Shown here piece by piece: positions 55,092 through 62,799 of a stretch of DNA of 64,000 nt. The notes beneath the pieces were generated by a model. The model was not told the DNA's origin, did no database searches, and saw nothing but the letters and a program-made list of their open reading frames with translations. How positions within the stretch are numbered: the stretch's first letter is position 1; every line of letters starts with the position of its first letter. This stretch comes from Anaerospora hongkongensis (GTDB taxonomy: Bacteria > Bacillota > Negativicutes > Sporomusales > DSM-15969): the NCBI RefSeq assembly GCF_004339805.1, contig NZ_SLUI01000016.1, positions 41,975 to 105,974 of the forward strand, given 5' to 3'. The position numbers and the translations under genes were made by a program.

Positions 55092-55577
55092 TCATTCAGG
55101 GAAAAAACGCTGATGGATGGCATTAACCGCCTCCCTAACCTGAGACGCATCAATTAAGCAGGAAATACTAATTTCAGACGTACTGATTACTTCGATATTG
55201 ATCCCGGCATCACCTAATGCGCCAAACATGGTAGCGGCAATCCCTGGGCTGCCCAGCATGCCTGCGCCAACAACCGAAACTTTGGCTACAGAATCTTTTA
55301 TAACAACATCCAAAAGATTGAGTTCACGGGCAATTGTCTCCAGAATTTCTTTCGCTTGTGCTAAGTCCGGTTTGGTAACGGTAAAAACAATATCATTCAT
55401 ATTTTTATCTGCATTACGGATACTCTGAACAATCATATCTACATCAATATTGGCCTCAGCCAGCGCTGAAAAGATCTTATAAGCAATTCCCGGACGATCA
55501 GGAACACCTAATACAGCAATTTTTACTACATTAGTGTCATGAGTTACCCCGCGTATAATAAATTCCCGTTCTTCCAT
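55092..55577 (-). CDS. Internal start for aspartate kinase beta chain
   Basis: Inside lysC, GGGAGGAATATACA directly precedes an in-frame ATG at 55577 (MEEREFIIRGVTH). It would give a 161-residue protein holding just the ACT regulatory domains. B. subtilis LysC II makes its beta subunit of similar size from such an in-frame start. Spacing and strength of the site make the same arrangement likely here. Confidence 0.65.
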   Translation of the reverse strand: MEEREFIIRGVTHDTNVVKIAVLGVPDRPGIAYKIFSALAEANIDVDMIVQSIRNADKNMNDIVFTVTKPDLAQAKEILETIARELNLLDVVIKDSVAKVSVVGAGMLGSPGIAATMFGALGDAGINIEVISTSEISISCLIDASQVREAVNAIHQRFFPE

Positions 55578-56312
55578 TGTATATTCCTCCCTGATGATTG
55601 TCCCTGTTTTTTCTGTAAATGTAGAACGAACGTGAATAGGTACATGATAATGCTTGCCCATTTCAACTGACCGGGGCTGCATAACAAGTGCACCTAATCG
55701 GGCCATTTCCAGCATCTCATTATACGTAACTTCTTGCATTTTTTTCGCATTAACAACTATTCGCGGATCAGCCGAGTATATTCCTTCCACGTCTGTAAAA
55801 ATTTCGCAAACATCTGCTTTGATGGCACCAGCAAGCGCTACTGCCGTGGTGTCTGATCCTCCTCGACCTAACGTCACAATATCACCACAGGCATTTATTC
55901 CCTGAAATCCGGCTACCACGACAATTTTGCCCTCTTCCAATTCAGTTAATACACGCTGCGGCTCTATATTATTAATCCGGCCCTTGCCATATGCGGCACT
56001 GGTACGGATACCAGCCTGAAATCCGGTAAACGAAACTGCCGGCTGTCCTAGTTCTGAAAAGGCCATTGCCAGCAAAGCGATAGACACCTGTTCGCCGGTA
56101 GACAAGAGCATGTCCATTTCCCGGCCATAGTGTTTTCCGGTAATTGCTTTTGCCAAACTAATTAATTCATCCGTTGTATCACCCATTGCGGATACAACAA
56201 CTACTACGCTGTCTTCCGGTCTTTTCTCCTGCAACACTCTTGCTGCTACTGCTTTTATTTTCTCCGGGGTTGCTACTGAACTTCCGCCAAACTTTTTTAC
56301 AACTAAAGACAC
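55092..56312 (-). CDS. lysC: Aspartate kinase (alpha chain)
   Basis: LysC phosphorylates aspartate at the head of the lysine/threonine/methionine pathway. The catalytic half has VVKKFGGSSVATPEKI, LGRGGSDTTAVALAGAI and DVEGIYSADPRIV; the regulatory half carries two ACT domains (KIAVLGVPDRPGIAYKIFSAL; VSVVGAGMLGSPGIAATMFGAL). The 406-residue size fits the monofunctional Bacillus LysC type. An internal start for a beta chain is visible. I see no lysine riboswitch in the 160 bases upstream. Confidence 0.97.
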   Translation of the reverse strand: MSLVVKKFGGSSVATPEKIKAVAARVLQEKRPEDSVVVVVSAMGDTTDELISLAKAITGKHYGREMDMLLSTGEQVSIALLAMAFSELGQPAVSFTGFQAGIRTSAAYGKGRINNIEPQRVLTELEEGKIVVVAGFQGINACGDIVTLGRGGSDTTAVALAGAIKADVCEIFTDVEGIYSADPRIVVNAKKMQEVTYNEMLEMARLGALVMQPRSVEMGKHYHVPIHVRSTFTEKTGTIIREEYTMEEREFIIRGVTHDTNVVKIAVLGVPDRPGIAYKIFSALAEANIDVDMIVQSIRNADKNMNDIVFTVTKPDLAQAKEILETIARELNLLDVVIKDSVAKVSVVGAGMLGSPGIAATMFGALGDAGINIEVISTSEISISCLIDASQVREAVNAIHQRFFPE

Positions 56313-56472
56313 ATCGCATCTCCCTCATCAATAGATTCTACTCCCTGCAGTATTTAAATTCTTCGAGGGAGAGACAAAATCCTTCTTGCAATAGACATAA
56401 ATGTATGTATTTAGTTGCAAACTGTAATTTCTTCTTTATTCCAATAATATTTGAGTCTCATAAGATGTAAAA

Positions 56473-56496
56473 GTGCCCCGGTTATCACCGGGGCAC
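56473..56496 (-). terminator. Terminator of the superoxide reductase gene
   Basis: Perfect 10-base stem GTGCCCCGGT/ACCGGGGCAC with a four-base loop, followed on the minus strand by TTTTA. Confidence 0.85.
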
Positions 56497-56508
56497 AACC
56501 AGCTAATC

Positions 56509-56904
56509 TTATGCTTCTACCACAATTTTCTTGGAATTTTCCCAAATTCCGTGAATATTACAGTAAGCAGTCACCAGCAACGTTCCTGATGAAGTAAGTT
56601 TAATCAGAGCTTTGCCAAAAGGCTCCGTATAGGCCGGACCTTTATTCGCGCCTTCAACTGATTCTCCATGAGCAGCAAAATCAAAATTGGCCAGCTCATA
56701 AGCAAATTTGCCGTTTTCGGGCATGAAATAAAGCTTAATCCAGCGAATGTGATGCTCAGTTGTATTCGGGTGGGCAATTTCATTGCCGACGCCTACTTCA
56801 ACAGCAACCTTTTCACCTGCCTTGACTGTATCCGGACAATCAATTACCGGTACGTGTTTTTCTGTTTTCCAGTCATCAGTTTTCATAACCTCAGCAAATT
56901 TCAT
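56509..56904 (-). CDS. Superoxide reductase (neelaredoxin/desulfoferrodoxin class II)
   Basis: Of 131 residues, the iron site ligands are visible: the EKHVPVI motif (Glu and His near 15-17), two histidines in NTTEHHIRWIKLYF, and the C-terminal CNIHG (Cys and His). The N-terminal rubredoxin-like Fe site of class I is absent. The enzyme reduces superoxide to peroxide with electrons from rubredoxin and is typical of anaerobes. AAGGAGG precedes the ATG, and a Fur-like operator lies just upstream, so iron or peroxide control is likely. Confidence 0.95.
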   Translation of the reverse strand: MKFAEVMKTDDWKTEKHVPVIDCPDTVKAGEKVAVEVGVGNEIAHPNTTEHHIRWIKLYFMPENGKFAYELANFDFAAHGESVEGANKGPAYTEPFGKALIKLTSSGTLLVTAYCNIHGIWENSKKIVVEA

Positions 56905-56923
56905 GATAGTCCTCCTTATTATT

Positions 56924-56942
56924 GGAAATGATTAGCATTATA
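56924..56942 (-). promoter_or_regulatory. Fur/PerR-type operator before the superoxide reductase gene
   Basis: On the minus strand TATAATGCTAATCATTTCC matches 15 of 19 positions of the Fur consensus GATAATGATAATCATTATC. It lies about 20 bases before the start codon, where a repressor would block transcription. Confidence 0.65.
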
Positions 56943-57019
56943 TTAGTATATTTCGTTTCTAATTAAAAATTCCTCCAATAAAGAGAAAACGATCACGACT
57001 TTTTTTCAAAGAATAATGT

Positions 57020-58141
57020 CTATTTATAGATACGGATCGTTAAACCATGAATTAATTGTATTTTATCATCCGACCAACCTTCCGGAATACTCGGCTTAAC
57101 AGGTTCCATAACTAGATTCGTATCACATATCAAGCTTCCATCCGCGGCCCGAACCGCAGCCAAACCGGAATTAGAACGGCAAATAGTAGCAACTATATTC
57201 CGGTCAACAATCATATCAATTAAACAGTCATCCTGCGTATCCCCTTTACTGAATCCTTGGAAGTAGCTTTTATCAATCGAAGGAATATTTTCATAAATAC
57301 ACGAGATCACCTGCATGACAATTGCGGCACACACCTCTATGTACTGCTTGTTAATCTGCCGCGGCTCTTTTTGTTCATAACGAACTCTTCCGGAACTCGA
57401 TAAGCTGGAAATATGGGTTGGAATAACAATTTTATTAGGCAGCCAGATTCTCACCAATAAAGTATTATTCAATATGTCGATATTAAGTTCAATCGGCGAA
57501 GGCATAACCATCTTGGATAAAACATCATCTAAGCGTGCGAGGATTGCCGATCTTTCACCTGCCAGCAGCCTTTCAACTCCGCCAATTCTTTCATCCTCTT
57601 TTTTATCATGTTCTGCTTTCTCTGCTTCAATCTGTTGTACAATCGCAGTACGCCGTCTCTGGGCTTCATCTTCAGCCTCTGCCACAGCCCTGTTAATCGC
57701 TTTCTGACGGTCTTGTGCCGTTAAGTAAATAGATACTGCCAAAAAAACATTAACGACAAATGTTGCCCCTAAAAACAGGGCATTACTATTACTAAGCAGC
57801 ATGGCAATGACGCCTACTACCAATCCACCACCTTTAGTCGCTAAAGGCATGATAAAGCTTTCTTCTACTTTAAGCTTAGCCTCCACTGGCAAATGATCAA
57901 AGCTCGGGATGCTTCGTTCTACAAAAACCTGCCGTTCCAGCAGTGGCTGATAGTCCACAGGCTGATAAGAAAGCCTGCTCAACCCGGCAAGCTGTTCCTC
58001 CAGCGCCAGATTATATTCATGTTCATGCTTCCACCGCTCTTCCTGTACGGCATGGCGTATATAATGCACTCCTGCTTGTATTTGTTTGTCATTATCTTGA
58101 TTGGGACGATTCAAGCGTGATCCACTTATTTTTTTTACCAT
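57020..58141 (-). CDS. Coiled-coil membrane protein, unknown function
   Basis: The 373-residue protein has a charged N-terminal region (1-105) and two adjacent hydrophobic segments near 107-145 (GGGLVVGVIAMLLSNSNALF; FVVNVFLAVSIYLTA). A strongly charged helical, probably coiled-coil, stretch spans 145-210 (AINRAVAEAEDEAQRRRTAI). The C-terminal domain of about 160 residues is soluble and mixed alpha/beta. I recognise no family. GGAGG precedes the ATG. It has no clear operon partner, being flanked by the Fur-controlled gene and the divergent uracil permease unit. Confidence 0.7.
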   Translation of the reverse strand: MVKKISGSRLNRPNQDNDKQIQAGVHYIRHAVQEERWKHEHEYNLALEEQLAGLSRLSYQPVDYQPLLERQVFVERSIPSFDHLPVEAKLKVEESFIMPLATKGGGLVVGVIAMLLSNSNALFLGATFVVNVFLAVSIYLTAQDRQKAINRAVAEAEDEAQRRRTAIVQQIEAEKAEHDKKEDERIGGVERLLAGERSAILARLDDVLSKMVMPSPIELNIDILNNTLLVRIWLPNKIVIPTHISSLSSSGRVRYEQKEPRQINKQYIEVCAAIVMQVISCIYENIPSIDKSYFQGFSKGDTQDDCLIDMIVDRNIVATICRSNSGLAAVRAADGSLICDTNLVMEPVKPSIPEGWSDDKIQLIHGLTIRIYK

Positions 58142-58290
58142 AATATCCTCCTGTAATTCCCTATCTTCTTATTGTACTCAAAACATTTTCGTATGCCTAG
58201 CAAAAATTGATATATTTTGTCAAATAAAAAAATATAGACAGGACTAGGGGGTTTGTGTTAGTCTATAACAAGAAAACTGACCTTTAAATT

Positions 58291-58304
58291 AGTCCGGAGA
58301 GACT
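58291..58304 (+). promoter_or_regulatory. PyrR-binding RNA site
   Basis: AGTCCGGAGAGACT matches the PyrR recognition loop consensus (ARUCCnGnGAGGYU) and can form the upper part of the anti-antiterminator hairpin in the leader of the uracil permease gene. Confidence 0.8.
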
Positions 58305-58386
58305 AGGAAGGTATACAATAAGCGGCCTTTATATTTTTATGGCCATATTGGACCTTCTAGCCTCTTACTCCGGTAAGAGGCTTTTC
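58301..58386 (+). terminator. PyrR-controlled attenuator (antiterminator plus terminator)
   Basis: The terminator is GCCTCTTAC/GTAAGAGGC with loop TCCG and TTTTCT (58360-58386). An alternative helix pairs CTAGGAAGGT (58303-58312) with ACCTTCTAG (58352-58360), plus an inner GGCC/GGCC pair. This helix overlaps both the PyrR hairpin and the start of the terminator arm. PyrR bound with UMP would block it and cause termination, the Bacillus pyr mechanism. Confidence 0.75.
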
Positions 58387-58407
58387 TAATGAAAAGGGGG
58401 ATCTATT

Positions 58408-59667
58408 ATGAGCAGACAAAGAATCATTCAAGTGGAAGAAAAACTTCCTATCCTGCAAACACTGCCACTGAGTTTGCAACATCTATTTGCCATGTTTGGA
58501 GCTACTGTCCTTGTTCCCATATTGTTTAAGGTAAATCCTGCCACCATTTTATTGATGAACGGTATCGGCACTCTTCTTTATTTATTTATCTGCAAAGGTA
58601 GAATCCCTGCCTACCTGGGTTCGAGCTTTGCCTTTCTTTCTCCTGTTTTCGTGATACTTCCGCAATACGGCTATAATGCGGCACTGGGCGGTTTTATCGT
58701 TGTTGGTGCCATCTTTACCTTAGTCGGCTTAAGTATTAAAGTTATCGGTACCAAGTGGATTGACGTAGTCTTCCCACCGGCAGCAATGGGCGCAATTGTC
58801 GCCGTTATTGGTCTGGAGCTGGCACCAGTAGCAGCTGACATGGCTGGTCTAACTGCTAAAACACTGGACCCGAAAGTAATTACCGTTTCGATCTTCACCT
58901 TGCTTGTTACGATCTTCGGTTCCATCTTATTCCGCGGCTTCTTATCCGTCATCCCGATTCTTATTGGTATCCTGTCAGGCTATATCCTCGCTTTCGCAAT
59001 GGGAATGATTGATTTAAGCATAGTAGCCAATGCTCCTTGGTTTGCAGTCCCAACCTTCTATACACCAGAATTTAATCTTGCTGCTATCGCTACCATCGTC
59101 CCAGCTGCCCTTGTAGTTATTGCCGAACATATTGGCCACCTTGTAGTAACAGGCAATATTGTCGGCCGTGATTTAACCCGTGATCCCGGACTGGACCGGT
59201 CTTTGCTTGGCAATGGTCTTTCCACCATCATTTCCGGCTTTCTTGGTTCCACCCCCAATACTACCTACGGAGAAAACATTGGTGTCATGGCGATCACCAA
59301 AGTATATAGCACCTGGGTAATCGGCGGTGCAGCAATTATTGCGATCATCCTCTCTTTCGTTGGCAAGCTGGCGGCAGCGATTCAAAGCATTCCAGTTCCT
59401 GTTATGGGCGGTGTTTCCCTCCTGCTTTTCGGGGTAATCGCCGCATCCGGGATTCGGATGCTAGTCGAATCGAAAGTTGATTACAGCCAGGCCCGTAATT
59501 TAATTCTCACATCTGTTGTACTGATCATTGGCATCAGCGGTGCCTACCTTACGCTGGGAACAATTACGCTTAAAGGAATGGCACTGGCAACAGTCGCTTC
59601 TATCCTTTTCAGCCTCAGCTTTAAAGTACTGGATGTGCTTGGACTTACTAACGATAAAGCAGAATAA
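58408..59667 (+). CDS. Uracil/xanthine permease
   Basis: This 419-residue NCS2-family nucleobase symporter has about 14 spans. Seen are QHLFAMFGATVLVPILFKVNP at the start, AYLGSSFAFLSPVFV, PAAMGAIVAVIGLELAP, and VVIAEHIGHLVVTGNIVGRD with the substrate-site Glu. GSTPNTTYGENIGVMAIT follows in the second half. The PyrR attenuator in front argues for uracil (PyrP/UraA) over xanthine. AAAAGGGGG precedes the ATG. Confidence 0.93.
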   Translation: MSRQRIIQVEEKLPILQTLPLSLQHLFAMFGATVLVPILFKVNPATILLMNGIGTLLYLFICKGRIPAYLGSSFAFLSPVFVILPQYGYNAALGGFIVVGAIFTLVGLSIKVIGTKWIDVVFPPAAMGAIVAVIGLELAPVAADMAGLTAKTLDPKVITVSIFTLLVTIFGSILFRGFLSVIPILIGILSGYILAFAMGMIDLSIVANAPWFAVPTFYTPEFNLAAIATIVPAALVVIAEHIGHLVVTGNIVGRDLTRDPGLDRSLLGNGLSTIISGFLGSTPNTTYGENIGVMAITKVYSTWVIGGAAIIAIILSFVGKLAAAIQSIPVPVMGGVSLLLFGVIAASGIRMLVESKVDYSQARNLILTSVVLIIGISGAYLTLGTITLKGMALATVASILFSLSFKVLDVLGLTNDKAE

Positions 59668-59680
59668 CATACAGCAAAAG

Positions 59681-59711
59681 AAAACCGCAGCCTTGTGGCT
59701 GCGGTTTTTTA
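59681..59711. terminator. Bidirectional terminator between uracil permease gene and yajQ
   Basis: AAAACCGCAGCC/GGCTGCGGTTTT with loop TTGT is followed by TTAG. Confidence 0.88.
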
Positions 59712-59713
59712 GT

Positions 59714-60208
59714 TTAAGAGCGAAAGTTAATAAACTGTAAATCAATATTAAAGTCGCATTGTTTTAATTTCATAATCGCTTTTTGCAATTCATCTTTATC
59801 TTTGCCGGAAACCCGCACCTGATCATCCATAATTTGAGCCTGCACCTTCAATTTGCTGTCCTTAAGCGTTGCAATAACCTCTTTCGCTTTTTCTTTGCTT
59901 ATTCCCTTTTTAATCGTAACAGTCTGGCGGACAGTACCATGAGAACCGGCTTCAATTTTACCATATTCGAAGCATTTTAACGAAATCCCTCTCTTTACGG
60001 CTTTCGCATGAAGAATATCAATAATACTCTGCAGCTTGTAATCACTATCAGCAACAAGCTTAATTACATCCTCTTCCTGCTTTACTTCTGCTTTGCTTCC
60101 CCTAAAATCGAAACGCTGGTTAATTTCTTTCACTGTTTGATTAATTGCATTATCAACTTCCTGCATATCCACATCCGATACAACATCAAAAGAGCAATCT
60201 TTAGCCAT
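59714..60208 (-). CDS. YajQ-family nucleotide-binding protein (UPF0234)
   Basis: The 164-residue protein has the YajQ opening [21 protein letters not shown], then [15 protein letters not shown] and the repeat-like [20 protein letters not shown] and [21 protein letters not shown]. YajQ folds as two ferredoxin-like halves and binds tRNA or cyclic di-GMP in different hosts. Since a diguanylate cyclase is also in the window, a c-di-GMP effector role is possible but not shown. GGGAGG precedes the ATG. Confidence 0.93.
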   Translation of the reverse strand: MAKDCSFDVVSDVDMQEVDNAINQTVKEINQRFDFRGSKAEVKQEEDVIKLVADSDYKLQSIIDILHAKAVKRGISLKCFEYGKIEAGSHGTVRQTVTIKKGISKEKAKEVIATLKDSKLKVQAQIMDDQVRVSGKDKDELQKAIMKLKQCDFNIDLQFINFRS

Positions 60209-60228
60209 GATAATCCTCCCGTTTGAAT

Positions 60229-60480
60229 TTATTTCTTAATAGAGATACGGATTGTACTGCGAGCCACAACGTATACAAAAGCCAGTACCCCCCCAATGGT
60301 AAAAAAGAAAGCCACCGGTTTAATCATTAAAATCTCTGAGGTACCAATAAGACAAAACATTAAAGTTGCCATATAGGCTAAAAATAATTCACCATATCGC
60401 GGATTACCGACTCGAGGTGCAAGCGTGAGCCATACTAAAAATCCAAGTAAAATTACATTGCTGTATTTTAAAATATCCAT
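60229..60480 (-). CDS. Small three-span membrane protein, unknown function
   Basis: 83 residues with three hydrophobic segments ([50 protein letters not shown]) and a basic end ([10 protein letters not shown]). GAGGGG is about 8 bases before the ATG. It lies 20 bases upstream of yajQ on the same strand, so the two may form one operon. No family is recognised. Confidence 0.65.
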   Translation of the reverse strand: MDILKYSNVILLGFLVWLTLAPRVGNPRYGELFLAYMATLMFCLIGTSEILMIKPVAFFFTIGGVLAFVYVVARSTIRISIKK

Positions 60481-60829
60481 CTGCGTTTCCCCTCACCTGC
60501 AAAATAAACTAGATTATAACAGGTAAGTTTTCGCGGGTGTAAGGGTATTTTCCTGCTTTGTTCGTACAGAATACGCCTGCAAAAATTGCACATTAGTCTC
60601 AGCTATCCGACGCATCACTTTAAGAGCAGTTAATGAATATACTATCTCGAAAGGACAAAAAAATTCATTTCATAGTTGCCATTGAGTCCGATTGAAATTA
60701 AACACCCTAAAAATCGCAGTGGAATCTTTACACCAGTAGCATTATGTTTCGAACTTGCATATGATGATACCAGGTAGATAACATAGATTTTTACATTTTC
60801 CCATCATAAATAAAGGAGGTTTCTTGTTT
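60481..60829. other. Intergenic region without a recognisable gene
   Basis: The 349 bases between divergent genes show no supported ORF, tRNA or terminator. Near 60759-60767 a CATATGAT resembles the -10 of sporulation sigma factors E/K (CATACAAT), but I see no convincing -35, so this is only a weak hint for the downstream Cys-rich gene. Confidence 0.4.
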
Positions 60830-61165
60830 ATGGAAAGCAAATACCCGCATTGGTACCATGGTGATAATATGGAGTGTTGCGATTATCCAGAGAAAGAAAT
60901 GATGTGCTGCGATGATATGCCTCATAAAGCATATCCAACAGAAACAATGAAAGACCGTATTATGTGTCTCTTAGGTGACGAAGTTCTCTTCTCAGTTGAC
61001 GCCCGTATCTGCCGCCGCGAATCCTTTTGTGGTACCTTATGCTATGTAGGCTGCGACTTCATCATTGTCAACGTATGTTTTCGCCGTAAATCTATTTCTA
61101 TGCATATTCCTATTAAGATGCTGCGTTTCATTGCACCGTACAAATCTCACGGCCGTATGTTCTAG
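60830..61165 (+). CDS. Cys-rich protein with Sm-like (DUF2642-type) C-terminal domain
   Basis: The 111-residue product has an N-terminal Cys/Met/Asp-rich stretch (ECCDYPEKEMMCCDDMPHK) and a C-terminal half with a five-strand pattern. The pattern (LGDEVLFSVD, GTLCYVGCDFIIVNV, SMHIPIKMLRFIAP) is like the small SM-fold DUF2642 proteins of spore formers. Nine cysteines in all suggest metal binding or disulfide linking, as in coat proteins. AGGAGG is 10 bases from ATG 60830. Assignment to a spore layer is inference. Confidence 0.6.
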   Translation: MESKYPHWYHGDNMECCDYPEKEMMCCDDMPHKAYPTETMKDRIMCLLGDEVLFSVDARICRRESFCGTLCYVGCDFIIVNVCFRRKSISMHIPIKMLRFIAPYKSHGRMF

Positions 61166-61232
61166 CTGCCGCACACCCCAAGTGAACCTCCCGCATAGTA
61201 TATACTAGCACGACAGAAGGGAGGAATGTCTG

Positions 61233-61703
61233 GTGTGGAAACGACGTGAGCGTAAGCCCCTGGCTGTAGATATAGATCACATGAAAGTGCTTAACCAAGA
61301 AGCCATTGAACAATTAGAGTTAATGAGCACAGCGCTGGAGGCCTCAGAACTGGCTACTGGAACTATGCGGGACAGCTTGGATACCATGGCAGAAAACCAT
61401 TGGCATAGTTATATGGATATCATTCATATGGTATCCATGCATGATGAAGATTTTGCTGCAACCATGAAAAAACAAGGTACTGATCTACGTGATGAAGAAG
61501 ACAGTGAGTACGCAGAAAGAAAATTTGCCGGCAACCGTGAGTTACTATTGCTCCTTCTACTTGCCCTTATTAGAAGGCATCAACGCTTCATTCAGCTTTG
61601 GGCTTTGCGTAGCAGCCCTATGACTGACTACTTTAAGGAATCAATGGCAATGGAACGGGAACATACGTCAGAAATTATTGCCATAATTCAAGGCATGGTG
61701 TAA
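61233..61703 (+). CDS. Helical protein of unknown function
   Basis: The 156-residue protein is mostly helical and acidic, with a hydrophobic run (ELLLLLLLALIRRHQRFIQL) and a C-terminal HTSEIIAIIQGMV. Met, His and Glu are frequent (ENHWHSYMDIIHMVSMHDED), which might bind metal, but I see no known ferritin or CotF motif. GGGAGG precedes the GTG start by about 9 bases. It follows the Cys-rich gene by 67 bases, without a terminator between, and probably shares its transcript. Confidence 0.6.
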   Translation: MWKRRERKPLAVDIDHMKVLNQEAIEQLELMSTALEASELATGTMRDSLDTMAENHWHSYMDIIHMVSMHDEDFAATMKKQGTDLRDEEDSEYAERKFAGNRELLLLLLLALIRRHQRFIQLWALRSSPMTDYFKESMAMEREHTSEIIAIIQGMV

Positions 61704-61709
61704 TATTGA

Positions 61710-61742
61710 GGCGATCATCTTGATCGCCTCAATTTATTTTTA
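61710..61742 (+). terminator. Terminator of the two-gene unknown unit
   Basis: Perfect 10-base stem GAGGCGATCA/TGATCGCCTC with a three-base loop, followed by AATTTATTTTT. Confidence 0.85.
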
Positions 61743-61808
61743 GCGGAAAAACTGTAATAGCAATGGTACAATCTTCCCCATACTAAGCATAATCAGAAAG
61801 GAGCCGCT

Positions 61809-62705
61809 ATGTTAGACTTAATCGTCTCTGACAAACTATCCACACTGCCATTGAAAGAGTTCTTGCGAAAATCCGGTCTTTCACTGACACTACGCCGGCG
61901 GATTAAACATAATGGAGTCATCACCCGTAACGGTACTCCCATCAGCTGGAACGAACCAGTATTCGACCAAGATCAAATAACTGTATCCTGGCCTCTGGAG
62001 AATAAAATTGAACCTATGCCTATGCCTCTGGCAATAGCCTATGAGGATAGCGCTTTACTCGTAATAGACAAGCCTCCTGACATCATGGTTCACCCTACCG
62101 CCCGACAGGATAGCATAACGATTGCCAATGGTGTATTGCACCATTACCGGGAAAGTGGACAAAGCTGTGATTTTCATCCGGTTCATCGGCTTGACCGCCA
62201 AACCTCGGGCCTCCTGCTCCTCGCTAAAAACGCTTATATCCATCACCTCTTATCCGGGCAGGGGATTAAACATGTGCAGCGTACTTACCAGGCGATTGTA
62301 ACCGGTCAGCCCCTGCCCGCCGCGGGAACCATCAATGCTCCTATTGGGAGAAAACCTGGCAGTATCATTGAAAGAATGATTTCACCATGTGGTCAAGAAG
62401 CAGTTACCGACTATCAGCTGATTAGTGGAGTATCCGTAGCAAGCTTAATGCAGATTTCCTTACGGACAGGTAGAACCCATCAAATTCGAGTACATTTTTC
62501 TCACATTGGTCATCCGCTTCTCGGTGATGATCTTTACGGAGGAGCTACAGAGCTCATTAATCGCCAAGCCCTGCATGCCGGCAAACTAGCTTTCAATCAT
62601 CCAATCACCAATGAGCTGCTAACCATACATAGTCCTCTTCCGGCTGATATGCGGTCGGTATTAACGCTGCTCGGTATGCATGACCCATTTGATAATGGAT
62701 TATGA
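61809..62705 (+). CDS. RluA-family pseudouridine synthase
   Basis: The 298-residue enzyme has an S4-like N-terminal segment (LKEFLRKSGLSLTLRRRIK) and the RluA catalytic domain. VHRLDRQTSGLLLLAK contains the catalytic Asp; GRTHQIRVHFSHIGHPLLGDDLYGG is also diagnostic. It converts uridine to pseudouridine in rRNA or tRNA; the site cannot be told apart (RluC/RluD-like YlyB/YjbO group). AAAGGAGCC precedes the ATG. Confidence 0.93.
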   Translation: MLDLIVSDKLSTLPLKEFLRKSGLSLTLRRRIKHNGVITRNGTPISWNEPVFDQDQITVSWPLENKIEPMPMPLAIAYEDSALLVIDKPPDIMVHPTARQDSITIANGVLHHYRESGQSCDFHPVHRLDRQTSGLLLLAKNAYIHHLLSGQGIKHVQRTYQAIVTGQPLPAAGTINAPIGRKPGSIIERMISPCGQEAVTDYQLISGVSVASLMQISLRTGRTHQIRVHFSHIGHPLLGDDLYGGATELINRQALHAGKLAFNHPITNELLTIHSPLPADMRSVLTLLGMHDPFDNGL

Positions 62706-62717
62706 TACATTTTTTTG

Positions 62718-62764
62718 AATGAGCATATACTGTTTATGCAGAATGCTCACTAATATGGTATAAT
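62718..62764 (+). promoter_or_regulatory. Promoter and inverted repeat before the aldolase gene
   Basis: TATAAT at 62759-62764 is a perfect -10. The -35 is weak. A 7-base inverted repeat TGAGCAT/ATGCTCA (62720-62726, 62743-62749) spans the -35 area and could be a regulator site. Confidence 0.5.
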
Positions 62765-62799
62765 AAGGATCGACTATAAACTTTCCAGGAGGGAATCGC

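Noticed and set aside
56313..56508. Lysine riboswitch upstream of lysC
   Set aside because: The region before the start is only about 160 bases, lacks the conserved lysine-aptamer motifs and has no terminator before the gene.
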